From: Paenibacillus polymyxa M1
GTDB taxonomy: Bacteria > Bacillota > Bacilli > Paenibacillales > Paenibacillaceae
Direction: 5' to 3'
DNA: 64,000 nucleotides
NCBI RefSeq assembly: GCF_000237325.1
Contig: NC_017542.1
Span: 5,264,501 to 5,328,500 of the forward strand
Shown here: positions 19,442 through 28,343 of the stretch, in pieces
Numbering within the stretch: position 1 is the stretch's first letter
Layout: each line of letters opens with the position of its first letter
The notes under the pieces: generated by a model
Database searches by the model: none
The model's input: only the letters and a program-made list of their open reading frames with translations
What the model was told of the DNA's origin: nothing
Made by a program: the position numbers and the translations under genes

Positions 19442-20491
19442 TTACGGATATACCGGTATGAAGCCCAGTCCGAGGTTCTCCTCCCATCCCATCATCAAAT
19501 TTAAATTCTGAATCGCCTGTCCGGCGGCACCCTTCACAACATTATCAATGACAGAAATAATGGTAAGACGCCCGGTACGAGCATCTGCTGCAAAACCGAT
19601 GTCGCAGTAGTTTGAACCAAATACTTCTTTCGTTGCCGGCCATATACCTTCGCCACGTACACGGACAAAAGGATGACCTTTATAATAATCCCGGTATAAC
19701 CCGATGAGATCCTGATCCGTATGATCACCTTTCAACGTGACATAGATTGTACTCATAATTCCTCGCGTCATAGGCACAAGCTGTGTCGTAAACGTAATCG
19801 TAACATCCTCGCCCGCAACATCACCCAGTACCTGCTCGATCTCTGGGATATGCTGGTGCTTATTGACCTTATAAGCCTTAAAGTTTTCATTCATCTCCGC
19901 ATAATGCGAAACAAGACTTGTTCCCCGACCGGAGCCAGATACCCCGGATTTGGCATCCACAATCAGTGACCGATGGTCGATCCACCCCGCCTCCAAGGCA
20001 GGAATAATTCCTAATAGTGTTGCCGTTGGATAGCAGCCTGGATTCGAAATGAAAGAAACTCCAGCAAGCTTTTCTGCATACACCTCGCTGAGTCCGTATA
20101 CTGCTTGCTTGAGATACTCAGGTGAAGCCGCAGGCTTTTTATACCAAGCTTCATACACTTCCCCGCTTCGGAGCCTAAAGTCCCCGGAAAGGTCAATCAC
20201 CTTCAGTCCGGCATCCAGAAGCTGTGGCACTAACTGGGTACTAACGCCTGATGGCGTAGCTGTGAAAACCAGATCAGCCTTGGCAGCAATTTCATGGATA
20301 TCGACACCGTCCAAATCCTGCATTACAATATCCGTCAGATGTGGAAACCCATCACTAATCGGGACACCCGCGCTGGACGAAGAAATAACAGATACAATCT
20401 CCACCTGCGGATGATGAACCAAAAATCGAATCAGCTCCACCCCACCATATCCAGTGGAACCGACAATTGCCACTTTTAGCTTACTGCTCAC
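19442..20491 (-). CDS. argC: N-acetyl-gamma-glutamyl-phosphate reductase
   Basis: A 349-residue NADPH-dependent reductase and first gene of the arginine operon. The N-terminal Rossmann motif is VGSTGYGGVELIR, and the active-site Cys lies in FISNPGCYPTA. It starts at GTG 20491 with GGAGGAAGG about four bases upstream. A sigma-A promoter that overlaps an ARG-box-like sequence sits just upstream, so arginine-dependent repression of the whole operon is likely. Confidence 0.96.
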   Translation of the reverse strand: MSSKLKVAIVGSTGYGGVELIRFLVHHPQVEIVSVISSSSAGVPISDGFPHLTDIVMQDLDGVDIHEIAAKADLVFTATPSGVSTQLVPQLLDAGLKVIDLSGDFRLRSGEVYEAWYKKPAASPEYLKQAVYGLSEVYAEKLAGVSFISNPGCYPTATLLGIIPALEAGWIDHRSLIVDAKSGVSGSGRGTSLVSHYAEMNENFKAYKVNKHQHIPEIEQVLGDVAGEDVTITFTTQLVPMTRGIMSTIYVTLKGDHTDQDLIGLYRDYYKGHPFVRVRGEGIWPATKEVFGSNYCDIGFAADARTGRLTIISVIDNVVKGAAGQAIQNLNLMMGWEENLGLGFIPVYP

Positions 20492-20838
20492 AGACCTTCC
20501 TCCATTCCGTCCCTATGAAATATGTATTATTATACGACTCTATTCATATAAATACAACACCTCATGTCATGTTATTCTTCCAAATTTAAAATATGCATTC
20601 TTGCCCATTCTTTTGACCGACAAGCTGTACAGGCTATTAACTGAGGAAACCAAAAAAGACAGCCCCCCTTGTGAATCCAGTCTGCTATTTTGCATAAAAA
20701 AAAACATCGTTCCTTTTATATATTATCTTGTATATTGGTATTCATCCGGATTATCCATTTGCTGCACTTATGTATTCGTTGAACATTGAATAGGGTAAAA
20801 AGAGTGAGTATGTACAAAAATAAACCTATACGTTAGGA
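20492..20838. other. Divergent intergenic region argC / SMP-30 gene
   Basis: 347 A/T-rich bases. The argC promoter is at 20529-20557. The part from about 20600 to 20838 must hold the plus-strand promoter of the SMP-30 gene, but no clear -35/-10 pair was chosen. No gene is seen. Confidence 0.5.
20529..20557 (-). promoter_or_regulatory. argC operon promoter with overlapping ARG-box-like operator
   Basis: On the minus strand TTGTAT (20552-20557), a 17-base spacer and TATAAT (20529-20534) form a near-consensus sigma-A promoter, about 35 bases before the argC GTG. The A/T-rich imperfect palindrome TGTATTTATATGAATA (20541-20556) overlaps the spacer and resembles ArgR/AhrC boxes. The promoter is well supported; the operator is inferred. 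Confidence 0.65.
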
Positions 20839-21759
20839 GTGTTACACATCGAAACCTATACAGCGAATATAGTGATAGATGCTAAAGCCAAATTAGGCGA
20901 GGGTCCTAGTTGGGATCACCAGTCTCAACGTTTATTTTGGGTCGATATTGAAGGCTTTCAATTGCACATCTACGATCCATCTACAGGCACAGATCGTACC
21001 ATAGATGTAGGCGAACATATTAGTGCAGTTGTACCTTATCTTAAAAATAAAGTAATCGTAGCCATGATCAGCGGTCTATACTGTTTGGATATAGAGACAG
21101 GGACCAAAGTATTGATCCACGATCCTGAGGAAGGTCGGCCAGGAAATCGATTTAATGATGGTAAATGCGATCCTGCAGGACGGTTTTTGGCTGGAACAAT
21201 GAGTTTAAATGGCGAACGCGCGCAAGGAGCATTGTATAGTCTGAGCACAAAAGGAAATGTCTCCTTACTGATTGATAATGCTTCCACATCTAATGGCTTA
21301 GCCTGGAGCTCAGATTACCGTACCATGTATTATATTGATACTCCGACCTTAGAAGTGGTCTCCTTCGATTACGATGTGACACAAGGTACTATTAGGAATA
21401 AGCAATTGGTAGCTAGATTGGATGAAAGTGAAGGATATCCCGATGGCATGACCATCGATGCAGAGGGCATGTTGTGGATCGCGCGTTGGGGCGGTAAACG
21501 TGTATCTCGTATCCATCCTGTTCAGGGAGAAGTGATTGCTGAGGTGTTACTTCCAGTCAATCGTGTGACTTCGTGCGCTTTTGGTGGTGAACATCTGGAT
21601 GAGTTGTATATCACAACTGCTCAAGATGACGATAATACCAGCCAACCACTAGCAGGTGGTTTATTTATGGTCAAAACCGGGGTAAAAGGAGTACCCACCT
21701 CATATTTTAATCAAGGACAACCGGCAAATTGGCTTGATCTATTACTAAAAAGGAATTGA
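20839..21759 (+). CDS. SMP-30/gluconolactonase family protein
   Basis: A protein of about 303-306 residues with the SMP-30/LRE six-bladed propeller pattern: LGEGPSWD near the start, then the metal-site motifs NRFNDGKCDPAGRF (about residues 112-125), SNGLAWS, and YPDGMTIDAEG. Relatives hydrolyse sugar lactones such as gluconolactone with a divalent metal; the substrate here is unknown. The start is odd. The only standard in-frame codon is GTG at 20839, which overlaps the AGGAG ribosome site itself, while the ideally spaced position (20848) is ATC. See findings. Monocistronic, with a hairpin downstream. Confidence 0.85.
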   Translation: MLHIETYTANIVIDAKAKLGEGPSWDHQSQRLFWVDIEGFQLHIYDPSTGTDRTIDVGEHISAVVPYLKNKVIVAMISGLYCLDIETGTKVLIHDPEEGRPGNRFNDGKCDPAGRFLAGTMSLNGERAQGALYSLSTKGNVSLLIDNASTSNGLAWSSDYRTMYYIDTPTLEVVSFDYDVTQGTIRNKQLVARLDESEGYPDGMTIDAEGMLWIARWGGKRVSRIHPVQGEVIAEVLLPVNRVTSCAFGGEHLDELYITTAQDDDNTSQPLAGGLFMVKTGVKGVPTSYFNQGQPANWLDLLLKRN

Positions 21760-21777
21760 TAAAGCGGTTCTGAAAAG

Positions 21778-21808
21778 AGAAGAGCCCACTACATCAGTGA
21801 GCTCTTCT
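21778..21808. terminator. Bidirectional hairpin between the SMP-30 and YitT genes
   Basis: AGAAGAGC-C-CACT and AGTGAGCTCTTCT form a strong stem around a five-base loop between convergent genes. T-rich tracts are modest on both sides. Confidence 0.65.
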
Positions 21809-21852
21809 ATATTGATTCAGTTAAGAGCAAGCGTTCAGAAGGTCACATTAAG

Positions 21853-22755
21853 TTAGCCTTCCCTTTTGAACCCTTCACCCAATACTTCACGTGTGTTACT
21901 AATAATCACAAAAGCTTCCGGGTCTACCAAGCGGACGAGCGTTTTGAGGCGGGTTACCTCATTTTGCCCGACTACAACCATAAGTACAGGACGTTCTTCG
22001 TTCGTGTAACCCCCCCGTCCTGCAAGCTCTGTCAAACCCCGATCCAAATCCTGTAAAATCGTTTGCGTAATTTTTTCCTTTTGATTAGATATGATATAAG
22101 CTACTTTGGAGTAGCCCAGCCCCATTTCTACAGCATCAATGACTTTGCCGGTTACAAACAAGCCAATCAATGCATACAGGGCCCGCTCCGGCGATAGGGC
22201 GAAACCAGCTAGCGTGATTACCGTGCCATCCATGAGCATGACACAAAGAGAAAGGCTAAAACCGGTATACTTTTGAATAATCTGCGCCAAAATAGCCAGT
22301 CCACCCGTCGAGCCTCTGCCCCGAAACACAGTGCCCAAACCCAATCCTACTCCGATTCCACCATACAGCGAAGCCAGCAACGGATTGGTTGTCGGTACTG
22401 CCCAATCCTTCGTCACATAAACGAATAGTGGCAGCATGATGCTTCCCAGCAGGGAACGCAAGCCATACTTTTTTCCTAACAGCAGTACTCCTGCTATAAA
22501 TAACGGAATATTCATTCCCCACTGCGTATAGGCCGGTTCCAGGCCAAACAGGTCCTCACCCAAGATAGACAAGCCAGATACACCCCCGGATGCAATCCGG
22601 TTGGGCAGCAAGAACATGTTAAAGGTCAGCGCTGTAATAAAGGAGCCGAGTATAATCAGCAGGACATCGGTCACGTTACGCGCTGGTCCACTGGCGGCAA
22701 TCAGAGGCTTACGCCTTCTTCGGCGGGCAGCGGGAGGATTCAATTGAGACATCAT
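21853..22755 (-). CDS. YitT family membrane protein (DUF161/DUF2179)
   Basis: A 300-residue protein. An Arg-rich N-terminal tail (about residues 10-17) is followed by five or six hydrophobic segments containing LPNRIASGGVSGL and FRGRGSTGG, the YitT pattern. A soluble C-terminal DUF2179 domain (about 220-295) contains RGGYTNEERPVLMVVV. Function is not established; Paenibacillus and Bacillus carry several paralogs. AAAGGAG lies seven bases before the ATG. It is directly downstream of prfB, from which a terminator separates it. Confidence 0.88.
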   Translation of the reverse strand: MMSQLNPPAARRRRRKPLIAASGPARNVTDVLLIILGSFITALTFNMFLLPNRIASGGVSGLSILGEDLFGLEPAYTQWGMNIPLFIAGVLLLGKKYGLRSLLGSIMLPLFVYVTKDWAVPTTNPLLASLYGGIGVGLGLGTVFRGRGSTGGLAILAQIIQKYTGFSLSLCVMLMDGTVITLAGFALSPERALYALIGLFVTGKVIDAVEMGLGYSKVAYIISNQKEKITQTILQDLDRGLTELAGRGGYTNEERPVLMVVVGQNEVTRLKTLVRLVDPEAFVIISNTREVLGEGFKREG

Positions 22756-22789
22756 TCATGTTCTCCTTTAATAAAAAATACCGTCACAC

Positions 22790-22837
22790 AAAAATTCCTA
22801 CAGGCCGCAGGCACATGGACTGCGGTTCTGTAGGAAA
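22790..22837 (-). terminator. Terminator of prfB
   Basis: On the minus strand TTCCTACAG and CCGCAG arms pair with CTGCGG and CTGTAGGAA, followed by TTTTTGTG, just after the prfB stop. Confidence 0.8.
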
Positions 22838-22849
22838 ACGTACAGGCAA

Positions 22850-23963
22850 TTATTCTGCGTCCAGCTTAATTTGGCTGCGCAGGTAACCATCGATGAACGG
22901 ATCGAGATCGCCATCCATAACAGCCCCTACATTGCCAGTTTCCACACTGGTACGATGATCCTTAACCATGCTGTATGGATGGAACACGTAGGAGCGAATT
23001 TGGCTACCCCATGCAATGTCGGACTGTTCACCACGGATTTCGTCCAATTGCTGCTGTTGTTCTTCAATCTTGCGCTCGTAGAGCTTGGAACGAAGCATAG
23101 TCATCGCACGTTCACGGTTTTTGATCTGGGAACGTTCATTTTGACAAGTCACGACAATACCAGTAGGCAAATGCGTAATCCGAACAGCTGAGTCGGTCGT
23201 ATTAATATGCTGACCACCTGCACCGCTGGCCCGGTACGTATCAATTTTAAGATCTTCCGTGCGGATTTCAATATCCACATCATCCGCAATTTCCGGTACC
23301 ACATCACAAGACACGAACGATGTATGTCGACGACCAGAGGAATCAAATGGAGAAATGCGAACAAGCCGATGTACGCCTTTCTCCGCCTTGAGATAACCGT
23401 AGGCATTGTAGCCTTTGATCAACAGGGTTACGCTCTTAATTCCCGCTTCATCACCTGCCAGATAATCCAGGGTCTCCACCTTGAAGCCTCGTTTTTCTCC
23501 CCAGCGTGTATACATACGCAGCAGCATTTGACCCCAGTCCTGGGACTCGGTACCGCCTGCCCCCGGGTGCAGCTCCAGAATAGCATTAAGTTTGTCATAG
23601 GGCTGATTTAAAAGCAATTGCAGCTCAAATTCCTCCAGCTTGCTCAGCAGGGATTTGATACTGTTTTCAACTTCTCCAACCAGCGCTTCATCGCCTTCCT
23701 CTTCAGCCAGTTCAACCATCATACCTGCGTCTTCATATTCCTGACGCAACTGTTCATAGCTGTCCACAGAAGACTTCACAGCATTCATTTCAGCAATTAC
23801 GCCTTGGGCCTTTTCGTTATCGTCCCAAAAATCAGGCGCTGCCATCTTTTCCTCAAAGTTCGCGATCATTTCCTGTTTGAGATCTAAGTCAAAGAGACCC
23901 CCTAAGGTTTGTTAGTTTCTTGCCTATTTCTCGTAAATCATGTTTTACACTTGGATCAATCAT
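22850..23963 (-). CDS. prfB: Peptide chain release factor 2 (programmed +1 frameshift)
   Basis: RF2 releases peptides at UGA and UAA. The gene is in two frames: codons 1-24 from the ATG at 23963 (AAAGGAG about ten bases upstream) end in CTT TGA, and translation continues after a +1 slip, skipping the T at 23891, to give about 370 residues. The main part carries the catalytic GGQ in [15 protein letters not shown] and an [13 protein letters not shown] region. An annotation starting at MIANFEEK (23869) would miss the first 31 residues. UGA recognition by RF2 itself controls the shift, giving autoregulation. Confidence 0.95.
23889..23903 (-). promoter_or_regulatory. RF2 programmed frameshift site
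   Basis: Read on the minus strand: AGGGGG, three bases, CTT, TGA, then C. The Shine-Dalgarno-like AGGGGG three bases before CTTTGAC is the classic +1 frameshift signal and differs at only one base from the well-known E. coli core. Confidence 0.95.
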
Positions 23964-24064
23964 GATGTCATTCTCCTTTTAATATAGGGTTAGGGGGAAT
24001 AAAAGCGTTGTGAGTTACGGCTGGTGGGTAGGCGCTGCGCGAATGATTTGATCTTACGATCGCT

Positions 24065-24123
24065 GTTGCAGCGAGATGCCCTGATTAAAATAACACATTC
24101 AAAGGTTGGCATCTCACTGCAAA
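24065..24123. repeat. 16-bp inverted repeat with 27-base loop
   Basis: The left arm GTTGCAGCGAGATGCC (24065-24080) pairs with GGCATCTCACTGCAAA (24108-24123), with one G-T pair and a weak end pair. It would form a stable stem in RNA from either strand. It lies between prfB and secA. Function unknown. Confidence 0.55.
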
Positions 24124-24241
24124 GGCGAACGCTGGCGCTTCTCCAGATTCAAATCCTCCGCTTCGCTCCCAACCGCCGTAAAGTCAAACCACTTTTAAAT
24201 AACAGGCTCTGGTATGTGAGCCAGATCAACTGCGGAATTGA

Positions 24242-24274
24242 CTGACAAGCAAGCAGGGAACTGCTTACTTGTCA
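24242..24274. terminator. Terminator-like hairpin downstream of secA
   Basis: TGACAAGCAAGCAG and CTGCTTACTTGTCA form a 14-base stem with one mismatch. A TAATTGTTTT tail is on the plus strand; on the minus strand the tail is weak. It may end secA transcription or plus-strand RNA from this gap. Confidence 0.5.
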
Positions 24275-24485
24275 TAATTGTTTTAAAAGTACTAGGAGAG
24301 CACAGTCATCGCCATATTCAACCTGACCATAACCTGACCATCTCACAGAAGAGCTATATTGAATACATCAGCATCGTCCCCTGATGGCACAAAATGGCCG
24401 ACGGTCAGTGGTTGAACTGCCGCCTGCCATTATATGCATTGCAGGGGATAGTGTATATCAAGATCTATCCCTTAATTTCAATCCG

Positions 24486-26936
24486 TTATTTTCTACGCGG
24501 ACGCGAAGGAGCGGATTTCTTTTTAGGAGCCGCAGGTTCGCCACTCGTAGAGATTTTATCTTCATCAACGACAGCCTGACGCTCTTGGTTGGATTCGATT
24601 TGTGCTTTCATGATGTATGTCGCAACTTCCTCTTGGATGCTGGCGATCATAGCATGGAACATTTCGAAACCTTCAAATTGGTATTCACGCAATGGATCAG
24701 TACCACCATAAGCACGCAAGTGAATACCTTGACGCAATTGATCCATAGCATCAATATGATCCATCCATTTGCTGTCAACTGCACGCAGTACGATAACCTT
24801 CTCGAACTCACGTACCATTTCTTCGCCGATCATCTCTTCACGGCTGTGGTATCTGTTGGTAACTTTCTCGAAGATCATATCGACCATCTCTTCTTTTTCC
24901 TTACCCCACAGATCGTCGCGCGAAAGTGTGTTTTCCTCAAGCAGATTGTTGTTCACATACTCTGCTACTTCATCCAGTTCCCAGTTTTCAGGGATATCAT
25001 CACCACAGTGAGCTTCCACTACACGCTCAATGACAGGCTTGATCATGTCGAACACAATTTCCTTGATGTTCTCTGATTCCAGCACCTCACGGCGTTGTTT
25101 GTAAATAATAGCACGTTGCTGATTCATCACGTCATCATATTGGAGAACGACTTTACGCTGATCAAAGTTATTCCCTTCGACACGTTTTTGAGCTGATTCG
25201 ATAGCACGTGAAATCATACGGCTCTCGATAGGTTGATCTTCCTCAAAGCCCAAGCGCTCCATCATATTCAGTACGTTGTCTGCACCAAAACGCTTCATTA
25301 ACTCATCGCCCAGCGATAAGTAAAATTGCGTGGAGCCTGGATCGCCCTGACGTCCTGCACGTCCGCGAAGCTGATTATCAATACGACGGGATTCATGACG
25401 TTCTGTACCGATGATGTGCAAACCACCGAGTTCTGCAACGCCTTCGCCCAGTACGATGTCAGTACCACGTCCAGCCATGTTAGTAGCGATGGTAACCGCG
25501 CCAGCTTCACCTGCACGAGAAATAATCTCAGCTTCTTCGGCATGATACTTGGCGTTAAGCACTTTATGACGAACGCCTTTGCGTTTCAACATTTCAGAAA
25601 GAAGCTCGGAGTTTTCAATAGAAACCGTACCTACCAATATCGGTTGGTTCTTTTTGTTACGCTCCAGGATTTCGTCTACCACAGCATGGAATTTACCTTT
25701 CACGCTCTTGTATACTACGTCAGGCATATCTACACGCTGGTTAGGCTTATTCGTCGGAATTTGGAGCACTTCCAGACCGTAGATTTTTTTGAATTCTTCT
25801 TCTTCTGTTTTCGCTGTACCCGTCATCCCCGCCAATTTGCGGTACATACGGAAATAGTTTTGGAATGTAATTGTCGCCAGTGTCATGCTTTCGTTTTGGA
25901 CAATGATGTTTTCCTTCGCTTCAATAGCTTGGTGCAAACCATCACTGTAACGACGTCCAGCCATCAGACGACCTGTAAACTCATCGACAATCAGAACCTC
26001 ACCATCAGCCACGACATAGTCCACATCCAAACGCATAATAGCGTTAGCTTTCAAGGCTTGTACGATGTGGTGATTGATTGTAACACTTTCCTGATCGTAC
26101 AGGTTTTCAAGACCAAAGAAATTTTCAGCCTTGGATACGCCGTTTTCGGTCAAAGCAACTGACTTCACCTTAATATCCAGCGTGTAATCTTCTTCAACGT
26201 TCAGGCTCTTTACAAAACGATCAGCGGCAAAATACAGCTCGGTCGATTTTTGAGCTTGTCCTGAAATGATCAATGGTGTACGAGCTTCATCGACGAGAAT
26301 GGAATCCACTTCATCAATGATACAGAAGTACAACGGACGCTGTACCATCTGTTCTTTGTAAAGCACCATATTATCGCGCAGATAATCGAAGCCGAACTCA
26401 TTGTTTGTACCATACGTAATATCACAAGCATAAGCTTCCTGTTTGGCAGCATGATCCATATTGGCCAGGTTCAGACCTACGGTCATTCCCAAGAAATTGT
26501 AAATTTGACCCATTTCTCCGCTGTCACGTTGTGCCAAATAGTCATTGACTGTAACCACGTGCACACCTTTACCCAACAGAGCGTTCAAATAAACCGGCAG
26601 TGTTCCCACCAGTGTTTTACCTTCACCGGTTTTCATTTCGGCGATTTTTCCTTCGTGCAACGCAATACCGCCGAGCATCTGTACGTCATAGTGACGTTTG
26701 CCCAGCACCCGCTTGGACGCTTCACGAACCGTTGCAAAAGCTTCCGGCAGCACTTCTTCAGCCGTAGCACCTTGTTCAATCCGCTCTCTAAACTCCGCCG
26801 TCTTGGCTTTCAGTTCCTCATCCGAGAGCTTCTCAAAATCAGGCTCTATTTTATTGATCAGTTCAACCGTCTTCATTAAACGTTTGACGTCACGTTCATT
26901 TGTATCCCCAAAAATTTTTTTGACAATTCCTAGCAT
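24486..26936 (-). CDS. secA: Preprotein translocase ATPase SecA (no C-terminal zinc domain)
   Basis: An 816-residue motor protein that drives secretory proteins through SecYEG. The Walker A motif is in [10 protein letters not shown] (about residue 100), and other markers are [15 protein letters not shown] and [11 protein letters not shown]. The helical scaffold and wing domains are complete. The C-terminus ends in a basic Lys/Pro/Ser/Arg tail and lacks the Cys/His SEC-C metal-binding segment that binds SecB in many SecAs. AAAGGGG precedes the ATG by about seven bases. It lies between hpf and prfB, the usual Firmicutes order, and appears to have its own promoter. Confidence 0.96.
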   Translation of the reverse strand: MLGIVKKIFGDTNERDVKRLMKTVELINKIEPDFEKLSDEELKAKTAEFRERIEQGATAEEVLPEAFATVREASKRVLGKRHYDVQMLGGIALHEGKIAEMKTGEGKTLVGTLPVYLNALLGKGVHVVTVNDYLAQRDSGEMGQIYNFLGMTVGLNLANMDHAAKQEAYACDITYGTNNEFGFDYLRDNMVLYKEQMVQRPLYFCIIDEVDSILVDEARTPLIISGQAQKSTELYFAADRFVKSLNVEEDYTLDIKVKSVALTENGVSKAENFFGLENLYDQESVTINHHIVQALKANAIMRLDVDYVVADGEVLIVDEFTGRLMAGRRYSDGLHQAIEAKENIIVQNESMTLATITFQNYFRMYRKLAGMTGTAKTEEEEFKKIYGLEVLQIPTNKPNQRVDMPDVVYKSVKGKFHAVVDEILERNKKNQPILVGTVSIENSELLSEMLKRKGVRHKVLNAKYHAEEAEIISRAGEAGAVTIATNMAGRGTDIVLGEGVAELGGLHIIGTERHESRRIDNQLRGRAGRQGDPGSTQFYLSLGDELMKRFGADNVLNMMERLGFEEDQPIESRMISRAIESAQKRVEGNNFDQRKVVLQYDDVMNQQRAIIYKQRREVLESENIKEIVFDMIKPVIERVVEAHCGDDIPENWELDEVAEYVNNNLLEENTLSRDDLWGKEKEEMVDMIFEKVTNRYHSREEMIGEEMVREFEKVIVLRAVDSKWMDHIDAMDQLRQGIHLRAYGGTDPLREYQFEGFEMFHAMIASIQEEVATYIMKAQIESNQERQAVVDEDKISTSGEPAAPKKKSAPSRPRRK

Positions 26937-26967
26937 GGTTTACCCCTTTCGCGCAAAACAATTAATA

Positions 26968-27011
26968 GAATCAATTTCACAATAAGAAAGGGTCCATGAT
27001 GAAATTGATTC
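26968..27011 (-). promoter_or_regulatory. Perfect 12-bp inverted repeat in the secA leader
   Basis: GAATCAATTTCA and TGAAATTGATTC flank a 20-base loop, ending 31 bases before the secA start codon. As RNA it would form a 12-pair stem just upstream of the ribosome site. No T-run follows, so it is not a standard terminator; a protein-binding or translational control site is possible. Confidence 0.5.
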
Positions 27012-27068
27012 CCGATATGTTTGACAGGCCCGGCTATACCAGCCCATCGTGCGATGTTCTTTGCATAA

Positions 27069-27097
27069 ATTGTAACAGTTTGTAGGACATGCCGCAA
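27069..27097 (-). promoter_or_regulatory. Candidate sigma-A promoter of secA
   Basis: On the minus strand TTGCGG (27092-27097), a 17-base spacer and TACAAT (27069-27074). Predicted leader about 125 bases. Confidence 0.5.
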
Positions 27098-27216
27098 CAC
27101 AAGCAGCCTGCAGATTTGCATCCGGTTAAAGATACCAAAACAATTGACGCACGAAATACACAATTGGTTACATCGATCTAAGTTTAAATTTCCATTCATG
27201 TTTACAATAAACATAT

Positions 27217-27256
27217 AAAAGAGCCCTATCCCGCCAGGTTCGCAAGGATAAGGCTC
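27217..27256 (-). terminator. Terminator of hpf
   Basis: On the minus strand GAGCC..ATCC pairs with GGAT..GGCTC, followed by TTTTAT, about 90 bases after hpf. Confidence 0.7.
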
Positions 27257-27347
27257 GTGTTATTATCATTTTCCTGATATCCATGAAGCATGCTTCAATC
27301 AAAAAGTTCTATTCATTTTAAAATGCAATAAGTTCTTGCTTTACAGG

Positions 27348-27908
27348 CTATTCCCGTTCGATCAGACCGTATTTACCATCATTGCGTTTGTAAACTACGT
27401 TAACTTCTTCATTATCAATGTTAGCAAATACGAAGAAATTATGTCCAATCATGTTCATTTGCAGAATAGCTTCTTCCACATCCATAGGTTTCAATAAGAA
27501 ACGCTTGGTGCGGACGACTTCCAGCTCATCCAATTCTGCATCCTCATCTTCAGCAACAGCCACACCACCAGCCGGATCTTCCACAAAAAGGGTTTTTAAA
27601 CTGCCTTCCTGCCGGAATTTTCGGTTTAATTTGGTCTTGTGCTTGCGAATTTGCCGTTCTAGCTTGTCTACCACGGCATCAATGGATGCATACATGTCAT
27701 CGCTTTCGTCTTCGGCACGGAGTACAAGCCCCGGCAAAGGAATGGTTACTTCTACAGTGTGCAAATCTCTGGTTGTGCTTAACGTTACACTTCCATCAGA
27801 CGTCGGGGGTGCATCGAAATACTTTTCAAGTCTGCTGAATTTCTTTTCAACGTAGTCCTTCAAAGCGTCGGTAACCTCGATCTGTTGACCTCGTACTGTT
27901 AAGTTCAT
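27348..27908 (-). CDS. hpf: Ribosome hibernation-promoting factor, long form
   Basis: A 186-residue protein that pairs 70S ribosomes into inactive 100S dimers in stationary phase. The N-terminal S30AE domain (about residues 1-100) starts MNLTVRGQQIEVT. An acidic linker (about 115-130) leads to the C-terminal dimerisation domain with KPMDVEEAILQMNMIGHNFF. The ATG at 27908 follows AAAGGAGG by eight bases; the 12-residue-longer frame is unsupported. Located upstream of secA. Confidence 0.95.
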   Translation of the reverse strand: MNLTVRGQQIEVTDALKDYVEKKFSRLEKYFDAPPTSDGSVTLSTTRDLHTVEVTIPLPGLVLRAEDESDDMYASIDAVVDKLERQIRKHKTKLNRKFRQEGSLKTLFVEDPAGGVAVAEDEDAELDELEVVRTKRFLLKPMDVEEAILQMNMIGHNFFVFANIDNEEVNVVYKRNDGKYGLIERE

Positions 27909-28343
27909 AGGGCACGCCTCCTTTGCCTCTTCAGTATAACACATATGTTAACGCCAAGTAAAAAAGGAGATCAACATTTCGAAGATTTTTTACAATTTTC
28001 CTCATGATTCGACAAAACACTTCCCATAACGCCATTCTATGAAAAGGGTCATGTTTAAATTCAGCTCGCATACATATGTGAATAATGAAGAGATATTTAA
28101 AAAGTTACTCTGCTGGTGTCATGACAAATCAACTATTTCGAGTTCATGCTATGTATTTTATCGACTGGGGAGGGAGTTATTTGTCAGACTGAATCCGGTA
28201 TAGAACCTATGCTAAAAGCAAGACCTGACTATCATGCAGGCAATTTATACGAAAGGATCATTACACCCAGCCCAGCGGGCTCTTCCCCTGCAAAAATCCT
28301 AAGACAGCTAATTGGGGAGAGATGGAAAGTAGGAAGTTAATCC
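27909..28343. other. Divergent region between hpf and the giant repeat gene
   Basis: 435 bases with a sigma-E-like promoter candidate on the plus strand (28049-28076). A small plus-strand frame ending at 28340 has no ribosome site and no recognisable product. The leader to the giant gene would be about 260 bases. Confidence 0.4.
28049..28076 (+). promoter_or_regulatory. Candidate sigma-E (sporulation) promoter for the giant repeat gene
   Basis: TCATGTT (28049-28055), a 13-base spacer and CATACATA (28069-28076) resemble the mother-cell sigma-E elements (ATATT-like -35, CATACA-like -10). Mismatches exist at both ends, and the site is 268 bases from the start codon. Confidence 0.35.

Larger units (their letters stand above)
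23964..24485. other. Intergenic region between secA and prfB with structured DNA
   Basis: 522 bases with no supported gene. The plus-strand open frames here lack ribosome sites. The region holds a long inverted repeat (24065-24123) and a terminator-like hairpin (24242-24274). The stretch 24030-24190 is more G/C-rich than its flanks and could be a dispersed repeat or a structured RNA; no family was recognised. Confidence 0.4.
26937..27347. other. secA leader / hpf-secA intergenic region
   Basis: 411 bases: terminator of hpf (27217-27256), a sigma-A-like secA promoter (27069-27097) and a perfect 12-bp inverted repeat in the leader (26968-27011). A 35-codon minus-strand frame would end five bases before the secA ATG, but it has no ribosome site. 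Confidence 0.5.

Noticed and set aside
26930..27214. 94-codon minus-strand frame before secA
   Set aside because: It overlaps the secA start in another frame, lacks a ribosome site, and covers the promoter and leader.
28146..28340. 64-codon plus-strand frame just before the giant gene
   Set aside because: No ribosome site or similarity to known peptides; probably leader sequence.
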